DNA from: Clostridia bacterium
GTDB lineage: Bacteria; Bacillota_A; Clostridia; Oscillospirales; CAG-272
Length of the DNA: 5,865 bases
Direction of reading: 5' to 3'
Assembly: GCA_017462125.1 (NCBI GenBank)
Contig: JAFTRQ010000052.1
Location: 1-5,865, forward strand
Numbering within the stretch: the stretch's first letter is position 1; each line of letters starts with the position of its first letter. Position numbers and translations under genes: made by a program. This document shows positions 1 through 5,078 of this stretch, piece after piece. The notes under the pieces are model-generated. The model made no database searches and was not told the DNA's origin. It was given only the letters and a program-made list of their open reading frames with translations.

Positions 1-903
1 GACACGGGTAATTTTGAGGGTAAAAATATTCCGAATCTCTTGAAAAGCGATCCTTTGGACAAATCGTTTGAGCCATTTCTGCCTGTGCTCGACGATTACC
101 GCAAAAAGCGAACCGCCCTCCACCGCGACGAAAAGATCTTAACGTCGTGGAACAGTCTGATGATCAGCGCTATGTGCGAGCTGTATCTTGTCAGTGGGAA
201 GGAAATATATCTTTCCGCCGCGCAAAACGCAGACCGCTTTATACAGAAATATCTGTGTGACGGTGATACGCTCTACGTCAGCTTTCATATGGGAAAACGG
301 GGTATGAAGGGATTTCTCGATGATTATTCTGCATATATTTTTGCCCAACTGTCGTTATATCGCGCCACATTGGAAGACGAATATTTGAAACGAGCAAAAC
401 GTTTATGTGATAAAGCCATATCGGATTTTGGAGATAATACGGGCGGATTTTATTTATACGGCAAAGATCACGAGGAGCTGATCCTGCGTCCGAAAGAAAC
501 CTATGACGGCGCAATTCCAAGCGGAAATTCACTGATGGCGTATAACCTTGTGCGCCTGTCTTTCCTTACCGATGAAGAAAGATACAAATCAGCGACAGAG
601 CGGCAGCTTGATTTCCTCGCGCAAAGTGCCTCGCAGTATCCCACAAACCACGCTATGTTTTTGAGAGCACTTTTGGAGTACGAGAAGCCGCCAATGAAAA
701 TAACGGTCGCAACAGATGAAACGACGGACAGATGCACCTTACCCCTTGCATTCCCATCAAACGCGATTGTCATCCTTTTAGAGGCCCCCACAAAAGAATA
801 CCCGCTTAAAAACGGCAAGACCACCTATTACGTGTGCCGAGGTCATAGCTGCCTGCCGCCAACCAATGACTTGAATGAATTGTTTGAAAATGCGCACACT
901 TAA
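1..903 (+). CDS. YyaL/SSP411-family thioredoxin-domain protein, C-terminal part (5' truncated by window edge)
   Basis: The frame is open from base 1, so this is the last 300 residues of a longer protein; family members such as B. subtilis YyaL have close to 700. Family members have an N-terminal thioredoxin-like domain (DUF255, not in the window) followed by an alpha/alpha-barrel resembling N-acylglucosamine 2-epimerases and glycosidases. Visible family motifs are GNFEGKNIPN (residues 3-12), DEKILTSWN (about 43-51), YDGAIPSGNS (about 168-177) and the C-terminal VCRGHSC-LPPTND block (278-290). A TTG at 40 could be taken as a start, but the GNFEGKNIPN motif lies upstream in the same frame, so the gene begins left of the window. 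No signal peptide or membrane segment is visible in this part. The biochemical role of the family is not firmly established; a cytosolic redox or carbohydrate-related role is usually suggested. The family call is secure, the function is not. Confidence 0.93.
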   Translation, partial: DTGNFEGKNIPNLLKSDPLDKSFEPFLPVLDDYRKKRTALHRDEKILTSWNSLMISAMCELYLVSGKEIYLSAAQNADRFIQKYLCDGDTLYVSFHMGKRGMKGFLDDYSAYIFAQLSLYRATLEDEYLKRAKRLCDKAISDFGDNTGGFYLYGKDHEELILRPKETYDGAIPSGNSLMAYNLVRLSFLTDEERYKSATERQLDFLAQSASQYPTNHAMFLRALLEYEKPPMKITVATDETTDRCTLPLAFPSNAIVILLEAPTKEYPLKNGKTTYYVCRGHSCLPPTNDLNELFENAHT

Positions 904-910
904 TCACGGA

Positions 911-916
911 AAGGAG
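911..916 (+). promoter_or_regulatory. Ribosome binding site deciding the start of the 44-residue peptide
   Basis: AAGGAG lies 8 bases before the ATG at 925. It lies only 2 bases before the in-frame ATG at 919, which is too close. The start at 925 is therefore preferred. Confidence 0.75.
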
Positions 917-924
917 TGATGAAT

Positions 925-1059
925 ATGTCTGAAAAGAAAAATACGAAAAAAGAGCGAGAGCCTAAAGATAAAAAGCCTTTGACCGATCCCGGCGATATCA
1001 AGGGTAAGATCGAGGTTCCCGACACCCGTGAACGCAGAGATGGTCCCGGCGGAAATTGA
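925..1059 (+). CDS. Small charged, probably disordered protein ending in RRDGPGGN (44 aa)
   Basis: This reading frame of 44 codons plus TGA begins MSEKKNTKKEREPKDKKPL and ends ERRDGPGGN. It starts 21 bases after the YyaL-like stop and has a well placed AAGGAG. The N-terminal half is almost entirely Lys, Glu, Asp and Arg. The middle has a Pro-Gly segment (TDPGDIKGKIEVPD), and the end is Gly-rich. No membrane segment, cysteine or signal peptide is visible, so it should be soluble, cytosolic and largely unstructured. I do not recognise a named family with certainty. The short Gly-Gly tail on a disordered charged peptide superficially resembles prokaryotic ubiquitin-like protein (Pup, ending GGE/GGQ), but the final residue here is Asn and no ligase or proteasome gene is seen, so that is only a resemblance. 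An alternative is a small stress or nucleic-acid-associated protein. Its reality rests on the ribosome binding site and the biased, protein-like composition. Confidence 0.72.
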   Translation: MSEKKNTKKEREPKDKKPLTDPGDIKGKIEVPDTRERRDGPGGN

Positions 1060-1077
1060 GTTTTAAAATAAGCAAAC

Positions 1078-1107
1078 AGCCTCCGACGAAAAAACTTGTC
1101 GGAGGCT
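1078..1107 (+). terminator. Perfect 10-bp hairpin between two gene groups, possible terminator without a clean T-run
   Basis: AGCCTCCGAC (1078-1087) and GTCGGAGGCT (1098-1107) are exact reverse complements around a 10-base loop, GAAAAAACTT. The stem is GC-rich and sits after the 44-residue peptide gene and 26 bases before the DUF421 start. The downstream bases are GATAAATAG, not a run of T, so intrinsic termination is doubtful. It could be a degenerate terminator, an RNA-stabilising hairpin or a leader structure of the next gene. Confidence 0.5.
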
Positions 1108-1133
1108 GATAAATAGAAACAATTGAGGGCATT

Positions 1134-1811
1134 ATGGAGATTATCAAGGTCATACTAACGGCGCTTTTGTCGGTGGCGGCGCTGTTTATCATCACGAAAA
1201 TTATGGGGCATAAGCAGGTGGCACAGCTTGACTTTTTCGACTACGTTTCGGGCATCACCATTGGTTCAATTGGTGCGGAGCTGGCAACCGAGCTTGAGGA
1301 GCCCTACAAGCCGCTGATCGCGCTTTGCGTTTGGGGCGGCGTGTCGCTCCTGCTCAATCTACTCGCACACAAGCTGCCGAAAACGAGAAAATATATCAAC
1401 GGCACGCCAACAATCCTGATGAATGACGGAAAACTTTACCGCAAGAATTTGAAGAAGGCAAAGCTCGATCTTTCCGAGTTTATGTTGCTTTGCCGCGAGC
1501 AGGGGTATTTTGATCTGAACGAGATCCAGACGGCGATCTTTGAGCATAACGGAAAGGTCTCGATTTTGCCCAAGGCTGCGAACCGCCCCGCAACGCCCGA
1601 GGACTTGAAGATTACGGCAAAAGCGACGCACATCGGCGTGGAGGTCATCATGGACGGCCGCGTGATGGGAGAAAATCTTTCGCGCATGGGCAGAGATGCG
1701 AATTGGCTTGAAAAGCAACTGAAAGTGCAAGGTTGCAAAAGTGTAAAGGATATTTTTCTCGGCATCTACCATCCCGAAGAGGACAAGCTGACGCTCTATC
1801 CAAACGAGTAA
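1134..1811 (+). CDS. DUF421 (YetF-like) membrane protein
   Basis: This 225-residue protein has the layout of the DUF421 family (B. subtilis YetF/YdfR/YrbG type). Hydrophobic segments lie at about residues 4-21 and 60-78, with a weaker one at 38-50. A cytosolic alpha/beta domain makes up the rest. The family block KIMGHKQVAQLDFFDYVSG with ITIGSI (22-46) follows the first membrane helix. The soluble part shows NGTPTILMNDGKLYRKNL (89-106), then EFMLLCREQGYFDLNEIQ and AIFEHNGKVSILPK (to about 147), all in the usual order. The molecular function of the family is not established; some relatives respond to stress or sporulation. The ATG at 1134 has GAGG 6 to 9 bases upstream. The cupin gene starts 42 bases downstream with no terminator between, so co-transcription is likely. 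No promoter is obvious in the short gap upstream. Confidence 0.93.
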   Translation: MEIIKVILTALLSVAALFIITKIMGHKQVAQLDFFDYVSGITIGSIGAELATELEEPYKPLIALCVWGGVSLLLNLLAHKLPKTRKYINGTPTILMNDGKLYRKNLKKAKLDLSEFMLLCREQGYFDLNEIQTAIFEHNGKVSILPKAANRPATPEDLKITAKATHIGVEVIMDGRVMGENLSRMGRDANWLEKQLKVQGCKSVKDIFLGIYHPEEDKLTLYPNE

Positions 1812-1825
1812 TTTCGGCATATACT

Positions 1826-1849
1826 GTACCGAACCTAAAAAGGAGGTAC
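1826..1849 (+). promoter_or_regulatory. Small hairpin overlapping the cupin ribosome binding site
   Basis: GTACC (1826-1830) pairs with GGTAC (1845-1849), and inside it CCT (1834-1836) pairs with AGG (1841-1843) around AAAA. The right-hand arms together contain the AGGAGG ribosome binding site (1841-1846), 7 bases before the ATG at 1854. Folding would mask that site. The structure is short and its biological use is unproven. Confidence 0.35.
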
Positions 1850-1853
1850 GATT

Positions 1854-2291
1854 ATGCGAAAACACAACTGCGGCGAGCATCCCGAATTTCGCGATTACGG
1901 ATGCGAGCCGTTTATATTCAATATTAATCACGCAACGGGTATGAATGAAAATTTTCGCACGACGCTTTGGACGGGGCGGGATATGCAGCTGACCTTAATG
2001 AGCATTCCCATTTGCGGCGACATCGGCGTGGAGATGCACCCCGATGTTGATCAGTTCATTCGCGTAGAGAATGGTAGAGCAAAAGTCTATATGGGCAGTT
2101 GCAGAAACAATCTGCAAGAGCAGGCATGTGTGGACGGTAATTATGCCATCCTCATTCCCGCAGGCACGTGGCACAATATCGTCAACGTGGGCAATCGACC
2201 CTTGAAGCTCTATTCGCTCTACGCACCGCCTCAGCATCCCTTTGGTACAGTTCATCGTACAAAAGAGGATGCGGAGCACGAGGAGTATTGA
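1854..2291 (+). CDS. Single-domain cupin protein
   Basis: This 145-residue protein is one complete cupin beta-barrel with short extensions. Cupin motif 1 is seen as GVEMHPDVDQFIRVENG (residues 58-74), with likely metal ligands H62 and Q67 and the conserved E72. Motif 2 is GNYAILIPAGTWHNIVNVG (95-113), with the ligand H107. Flanking blocks TLWTGRDMQLTLMSIP (37-52) and LKLYSLYAPPQHPFGTVH (117-134) match a widespread clostridial and bacteroidal cupin subfamily often labelled mannose-6-phosphate isomerase-like. The substrate is not known, and the protein is too small to be a classical isomerase. It is likely cytosolic. AGGAGG at 1841-1846 supports the ATG at 1854. It is followed after 6 bases by the DUF6774-like gene and preceded by DUF421, so the three probably form one transcript. 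Confidence 0.95.
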   Translation: MRKHNCGEHPEFRDYGCEPFIFNINHATGMNENFRTTLWTGRDMQLTLMSIPICGDIGVEMHPDVDQFIRVENGRAKVYMGSCRNNLQEQACVDGNYAILIPAGTWHNIVNVGNRPLKLYSLYAPPQHPFGTVHRTKEDAEHEEY

Positions 2292-2297
2292 TAAAAT

Positions 2298-2474
2298 ATG
2301 AACTCCCTCGAATTGACGAGTGCGGTGACAGCACTTGCCAATGCCATTGCCTGTAAACTGACAGTTGATGAAATGGCACTGTTGGCAAGCATATTCGTTC
2401 AGCTTGGTGACACGCTTGCCACCATCGCAGCACGGGAGAATTTGTGCGGAGATAAGAATAAAATTGAGGGCTGA
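2298..2474 (+). CDS. DUF6774-like small protein (58 aa)
   Basis: The frame runs from ATG at 2298 to TGA at 2472-2474 and encodes 58 residues. The core ALANAIACKLTVDEMALLA (residues 12-30) followed by SIFVQLGDTLATIAAREN (31-48) matches the pattern of small clostridial DUF6774 proteins as I remember them. It is probably two amphipathic helices joined at LTVDE, with a short charged tail containing one cysteine. No signal peptide or clear membrane segment is present. The function of the family is unknown. The start is 6 bases after the cupin stop, and the closest ribosome binding site (AGGAG, 2281-2285) is 12 bases upstream inside the cupin's last codons. Translational coupling to the cupin is therefore likely. 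The stop codon lies within the stem of the terminator. Confidence 0.82.
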   Translation: MNSLELTSAVTALANAIACKLTVDEMALLASIFVQLGDTLATIAARENLCGDKNKIEG

Positions 2475-2491
2475 CCGTGTGTCAGCCTTTT
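2469..2491 (+). terminator. Intrinsic terminator of the DUF421-cupin-DUF6774 operon
   Basis: GGCTGAC (2469-2475) pairs with GTCAGCC (2481-2487) around the loop CGTGT, followed by TTTTATCTTT. The stem can be extended by G-U and A-U pairs. The TGA stop of the upstream gene (2472-2474) is inside the left arm. Confidence 0.85.
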
Positions 2492-2503
2492 ATCTTTCAA
2501 TGA

Positions 2504-2542
2504 TTTCGGCTAATTTATATAAATTATTAAAAACAGCCGAAA
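2504..2542 (+). repeat. Nested inverted repeat upstream of the ATPase promoter
   Basis: TTTCGGCT (2504-2511) and AGCCGAAA (2535-2542) are exact reverse complements. The 23 bases between them begin with a separate perfect 14-base palindrome, AATTTATATAAATT (2512-2525). The outer repeat ends 6 bases before the -35 box. No run of T follows on either strand, so a terminator is unlikely; an operator or other protein-binding site is possible. Confidence 0.55.
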
Positions 2543-2548
2543 AAATGA

Positions 2549-2577
2549 TTGACAAACAGACAAAATAGGAGTATAAT
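2549..2577 (+). promoter_or_regulatory. Perfect consensus vegetative sigma-factor promoter
   Basis: TTGACA (2549-2554) and TATAAT (2572-2577) are separated by exactly 17 bases. The expected transcription start is near 2584, leaving a leader of about 29 bases before the ATPase ATG at 2613. The surrounding DNA is AT-rich and follows a terminator, as expected for a separate transcription unit. Confidence 0.92.
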
Positions 2578-2601
2578 ATTGATAGTATTAAAATGCCATA
2601 G

Positions 2602-2607
2602 TGGAGG
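2602..2607 (+). promoter_or_regulatory. Ribosome binding site deciding the ATPase start
   Basis: TGGAGG lies 5 bases before the ATG at 2613. An in-frame GTG at 2601 overlaps this site and has no ribosome binding site of its own, so it is not used as the start. Confidence 0.85.
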
Positions 2608-2612
2608 AATTT

Positions 2613-3842
2613 ATGAATTACATCTACCGTCATATGGAAAATCGAATCATGGAGCTGTCGCAGTCGTACGCAGCGATTCTTTTGACAGGTCCGCGTCAGG
2701 CTGGAAAGACGACGATGCTTCGCTCCCTTGCGGAAAAAGAGAACAAGGGGCGCGAGTACGTGTCGCTGGACGACCTTTCTACGCGCGATATGGCGAAGAA
2801 TGATCCCGCTCTCTTTTTGCAAATACACAAGCCCCCCGTGCTGATTGACGAGGTTCAGTACGCGCCGGAGCTTTTTACCTATATCAAAATTCATATTGAC
2901 GAGCATCACAATCCCGGAGATTTTTGGATGACGGGCTCGCAGATTTTCCGCTTGATGAAGGGCGTGCAAGAGTCTATGGCAGGTCGCGTGGCGCTTCTGC
3001 ATATGTCGCCGATGTCACAGCGTGAGATCATCGGTGCGGACTGTGTTCCGTTCACAACGAAGATGGAAACGCTTCTCGCAGAGAGCAAGAAGATAGTGCC
3101 CGTCAATACGCCGATGCTTTTTGAACGTATTTGGCGCGGCTCGATGCCGGGTATTGTTTCGGGGCTCTATCCCGACCGCAATATGTACTATTCGTCCTAT
3201 ATTTCCACCTACGTGGAGCGCGACGTGCGCGAACTTTCAGGAACGGTGGACGCGCTGAAGTTCAACCGCTTTATTACGGCGGTCGCGGCGAGAACCTCGC
3301 AGCTACTCAACTATAAGGCGATTGCAGACGATGCCGAGATCGATATGCCCACCGCCAAGGCGTGGGTGGATATTCTACAAACCCTCGGAATTATCTTCCT
3401 GCTTCACCCCTATTCCAACAACGTGTTGAAGCGCACGATCAAGACACCCAAGGTCTATTTCTACGACACGGGACTTGTGTGCTATCTCACGAAATGGTCA
3501 AGCCCCGAGGTTGCCGAGAGTGGAGCCATGAGTGGCGCGCTGCTTGAGAATTTTACCGTGTCCGAGATTATGAAGGGCTATCAGAACGCAGGACTTGAGC
3601 CGTATCTCTATTTCTATCGTGACAAGGATGCCAAGGAGATTGACGTCATTATGGAGGGTGACGGCAAGCTGTGTCCTCTGGAGATCAAGAAGACCGCAAC
3701 GCCCGATAAGCGCATCATCCGCACCTTCGGCGTGATTGACAAAGCCCCCTTGCAGGTCGGCACAGGCGCCGTCCTCTGCATGGCAGAGCAGTTCGGCGCG
3801 TTTGACAGGGATAATTTGATAGTGCCGATTTGGATGATATAA
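2613..3842 (+). CDS. AAA_14/DUF4143 family ATPase
   Basis: This 409-residue protein has the full length and order of the AAA_14 plus DUF4143 family. The Walker A loop is GPRQAGKTT (residues 26-34), Walker B is VLIDE (76-80) and a sensor-like TGSQ is at 107-110. AGRVALLHMSPMSQREI (123-139) is the typical family linker. The DUF4143 part begins near YISTYVERDVREL (196-208), continues through a winged-helix-like stretch (about 232-263), and includes KVYFYDTGLVCYL (280-292). The C-terminal end carries a PD-(D/E)xK-like pattern: E312, D344 in AKEIDVIM, and E357-x-K359 in PLEIKK. It is cytosolic with no membrane segment. Family members are abundant and often multicopy in anaerobes; their cellular role and DNA partner are poorly defined. 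It is transcribed alone from the consensus promoter at 2549-2577 and ends before a strong bidirectional terminator. All ATPase motifs are intact, so it does not look like a pseudogene. Confidence 0.96.
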   Translation: MNYIYRHMENRIMELSQSYAAILLTGPRQAGKTTMLRSLAEKENKGREYVSLDDLSTRDMAKNDPALFLQIHKPPVLIDEVQYAPELFTYIKIHIDEHHNPGDFWMTGSQIFRLMKGVQESMAGRVALLHMSPMSQREIIGADCVPFTTKMETLLAESKKIVPVNTPMLFERIWRGSMPGIVSGLYPDRNMYYSSYISTYVERDVRELSGTVDALKFNRFITAVAARTSQLLNYKAIADDAEIDMPTAKAWVDILQTLGIIFLLHPYSNNVLKRTIKTPKVYFYDTGLVCYLTKWSSPEVAESGAMSGALLENFTVSEIMKGYQNAGLEPYLYFYRDKDAKEIDVIMEGDGKLCPLEIKKTATPDKRIIRTFGVIDKAPLQVGTGAVLCMAEQFGAFDRDNLIVPIWMI

Positions 3843-3904
3843 CGGGAAGAGTCCCAATGCGTCAATATAATATTTATTGAACTATAAACAAAAATATATA
3901 ATAC

Positions 3905-3936
3905 AAAAAGGTCGCGATTGATAACGCGACCTTTTT
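3905..3936. terminator. Bidirectional intrinsic terminator between convergent genes
   Basis: AAAAAGGTCGCG (3905-3916) and CGCGACCTTTTT (3925-3936) are exact reverse complements around an 8-base loop, ATTGATAA. Each strand reads a GC-rich 7-bp stem followed by five T. It serves the ATPase gene on the plus strand and the three-gene minus-strand cluster, whose last stop codon is at 3940-3942. Confidence 0.95.
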
Positions 3937-3939
3937 GCT

Positions 3940-4632
3940 TTAGTATGTTTTTAATGAATCAATGGTTGCAAGTAATGTTTTGGCATAAGTTTTGGCAGTA
4001 TTATCAAGTGTTACTTTGGTTACGCCAATACACCAAAAAAGTATCATTAAAGCATTAATTGCAAATGCAAAATAATGAGATGTGGGGATTTCAGAAAATG
4101 TCTCATATTTTGCAAAAGAGAATGTCGCGATAAGTGTGCATAAAACAAAGCATAGAAAAATGCCGATGTATTTACTACGCAGAAGGTTTCTACAAAAGCC
4201 GTAGTTTATATTTTCCTCCTGAACGAGATGATCCTCTCGCGTATGGCTTTTCAAGTAAATAACCGCACTTTCACAACATTTTTTGAATTCTTCACTATCA
4301 TGAGGGGCGAGAAATGCCTCAAAGGAAGGATCGATTTTTGCCAAGGTGTCGTAGTAACGCTTTTTAGGAATTGAATCTATGGTGCTGTCGTTCGGCATAA
4401 GAAACTCTACTGCATAGTTAACGGAGTACTGCTTAAATCCGTAGACTCTGCGCAAAAGAATTGGAATGTAGTTGGTAAAAGCAAGAAGCAGACCAATAAA
4501 AACGGCAGAAGAAGCAAAGGTGTTTATTTTATCAAAGCATAGAAAAGTGGTAACGGCTATGGGTGCCAGCAAAATAATGCTGGCGCTAAGCCTTGCGCGA
4601 ATATTGTAAGCATCAAGCAATTCTAATTTCAT
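3940..4632 (-). CDS. Four-helix membrane protein of unknown function, last gene of the minus-strand cluster
   Basis: This 230-residue protein has hydrophobic segments at about 16-33, 39-61, 155-174 and 184-204. They form two hairpins separated by a soluble domain of about 90 residues (62-153). That domain is charged and mostly helical in appearance and ends in LVQEENINYGFCRNLL (136-151), whose N-x-x-YGF-x-RNL core looks like a conserved signature just before the third helix. The C-terminal tail (205-230) is short. The two-hairpin layout puts the middle domain and both ends on the same side, probably the cytosol. No enzyme motif is visible. GGAGG lies 4 bases before the ATG, and the gap to the upstream gene is 9 bases, so it is co-expressed with the His-Cys protein and the MBL hydrolase. 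Base composition is visibly more AT-rich than that of the genes to its left, suggesting a different origin. I do not recognise a named family. A membrane effector or sensor is a guess from context. Confidence 0.85.
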   Translation of the reverse strand: MKLELLDAYNIRARLSASIILLAPIAVTTFLCFDKINTFASSAVFIGLLLAFTNYIPILLRRVYGFKQYSVNYAVEFLMPNDSTIDSIPKKRYYDTLAKIDPSFEAFLAPHDSEEFKKCCESAVIYLKSHTREDHLVQEENINYGFCRNLLRSKYIGIFLCFVLCTLIATFSFAKYETFSEIPTSHYFAFAINALMILFWCIGVTKVTLDNTAKTYAKTLLATIDSLKTY

Positions 4633-4641
4633 AAGTCCTCC

Positions 4642-5076
4642 TTACAATCGAGTGTATGCTTTCTCAATTCGGGTATTAATATCTCCGTCGGCGTTGTAGA
4701 AATCAAGCTCTGCATCCGAAATCTTAAATCCAAATCCATAAGCCTGTCCGTCACGAATATCACAATATTTTTTGCTCGCATCAGGAACATATATTGCTTT
4801 TTTACTCGCGTATTGTTTGAAAGACGGCCCCATACAACTTGTAATCACAATCTTCTTTTCGGGGATGGTGTTAAAATAGGCTCTAAGGTATGCGTGAACA
4901 GAGCCCGTGTGTCCTGTGATAAACAATATGTCGTCTCCGCCACCACCGACAGGCACAAAAGGCGTGTAGCTTCCTTCCGGTTTGCCCGGAAGGAAGTACA
5001 GCTTAAAGATGTCATACAAATACTCACATCGTGCGTGAGCCTCATGGAGTTGGCTCTCGTGTATCAAATAACGCAT
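4642..5076 (-). CDS. Small protein with GHTG and TSCMG motifs, possible minimal caspase-like protein
   Basis: The gene encodes 144 residues. An ATG at 5139 is in frame, but that would overlap the MBL gene by 61 bases. The ATG at 5076 has GGAGAG 5 bases upstream and starts 2 bases after the MBL stop, so it is chosen. After a helical N-terminus (1-30) and a Gly-Pro-rich stretch (30-48), a strand DILFITG leads into H56 in GHTG. A helix follows, then the strand KKIVITS leads into C81 in SCMG, then AIYVPDA (94-100), and a C-terminal segment with YGFGF (113-117) and DAELDFYNADGD (121-132). A hydrophobic strand ending in His-x-Gly, then a helix, then a hydrophobic strand ending in Cys-x-Gly is the arrangement of caspase, separase and CHAT-type peptidases. 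The 25-residue His-Cys distance is short but close to that in separase. No membrane segment is present. The fold assignment is inference; an inactive scaffold or a different alpha/beta fold remains possible. Confidence 0.78.
   Translation of the reverse strand: MRYLIHESQLHEAHARCEYLYDIFKLYFLPGKPEGSYTPFVPVGGGGDDILFITGHTGSVHAYLRAYFNTIPEKKIVITSCMGPSFKQYASKKAIYVPDASKKYCDIRDGQAYGFGFKISDAELDFYNADGDINTRIEKAYTRL
4970..4996. repeat. Perfect 11-bp inverted repeat with 5-base loop inside a coding sequence
   Basis: CTTCCTTCCGG (4970-4980) and CCGGAAGGAAG (4986-4996) are exact reverse complements around TTTGC. On the minus-strand mRNA the loop reads GCAAA, closed by GC pairs. It encodes roughly residues 27-36 of the His-Cys protein, around FLPGKPEGS. 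The reading frame passes through it intact. No T-run follows, so it is not a terminator. Confidence 0.85.
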
Positions 5077-5078
5077 GC

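Noticed and set aside
40..42. TTG at 40 as the start of the YyaL-like gene
   Set aside because: The frame is open to base 1 and the upstream residues GNFEGKNIPN are a family motif, so the gene is cut by the window edge.
1359..1931. Long minus-strand reading frame across DUF421 and the start of the cupin
   Set aside because: It is antisense to genes with clear family motifs, has no recognisable domain, and would span a gene boundary.
2601..2603. GTG at 2601 as the ATPase start
   Set aside because: It overlaps the ribosome binding site that serves the ATG at 2613.
2490..3002. Minus-strand reading frame of 170 codons over the ATPase 5' region
   Set aside because: It is a shadow of the ATPase gene: it runs through the perfect promoter and has no family-like features.
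3844..3855. GGGA-AGAG-TCCC hairpin just after the ATPase stop
   Set aside because: It has only four base pairs and no T-run; the strong terminator lies about 50 bases further on.
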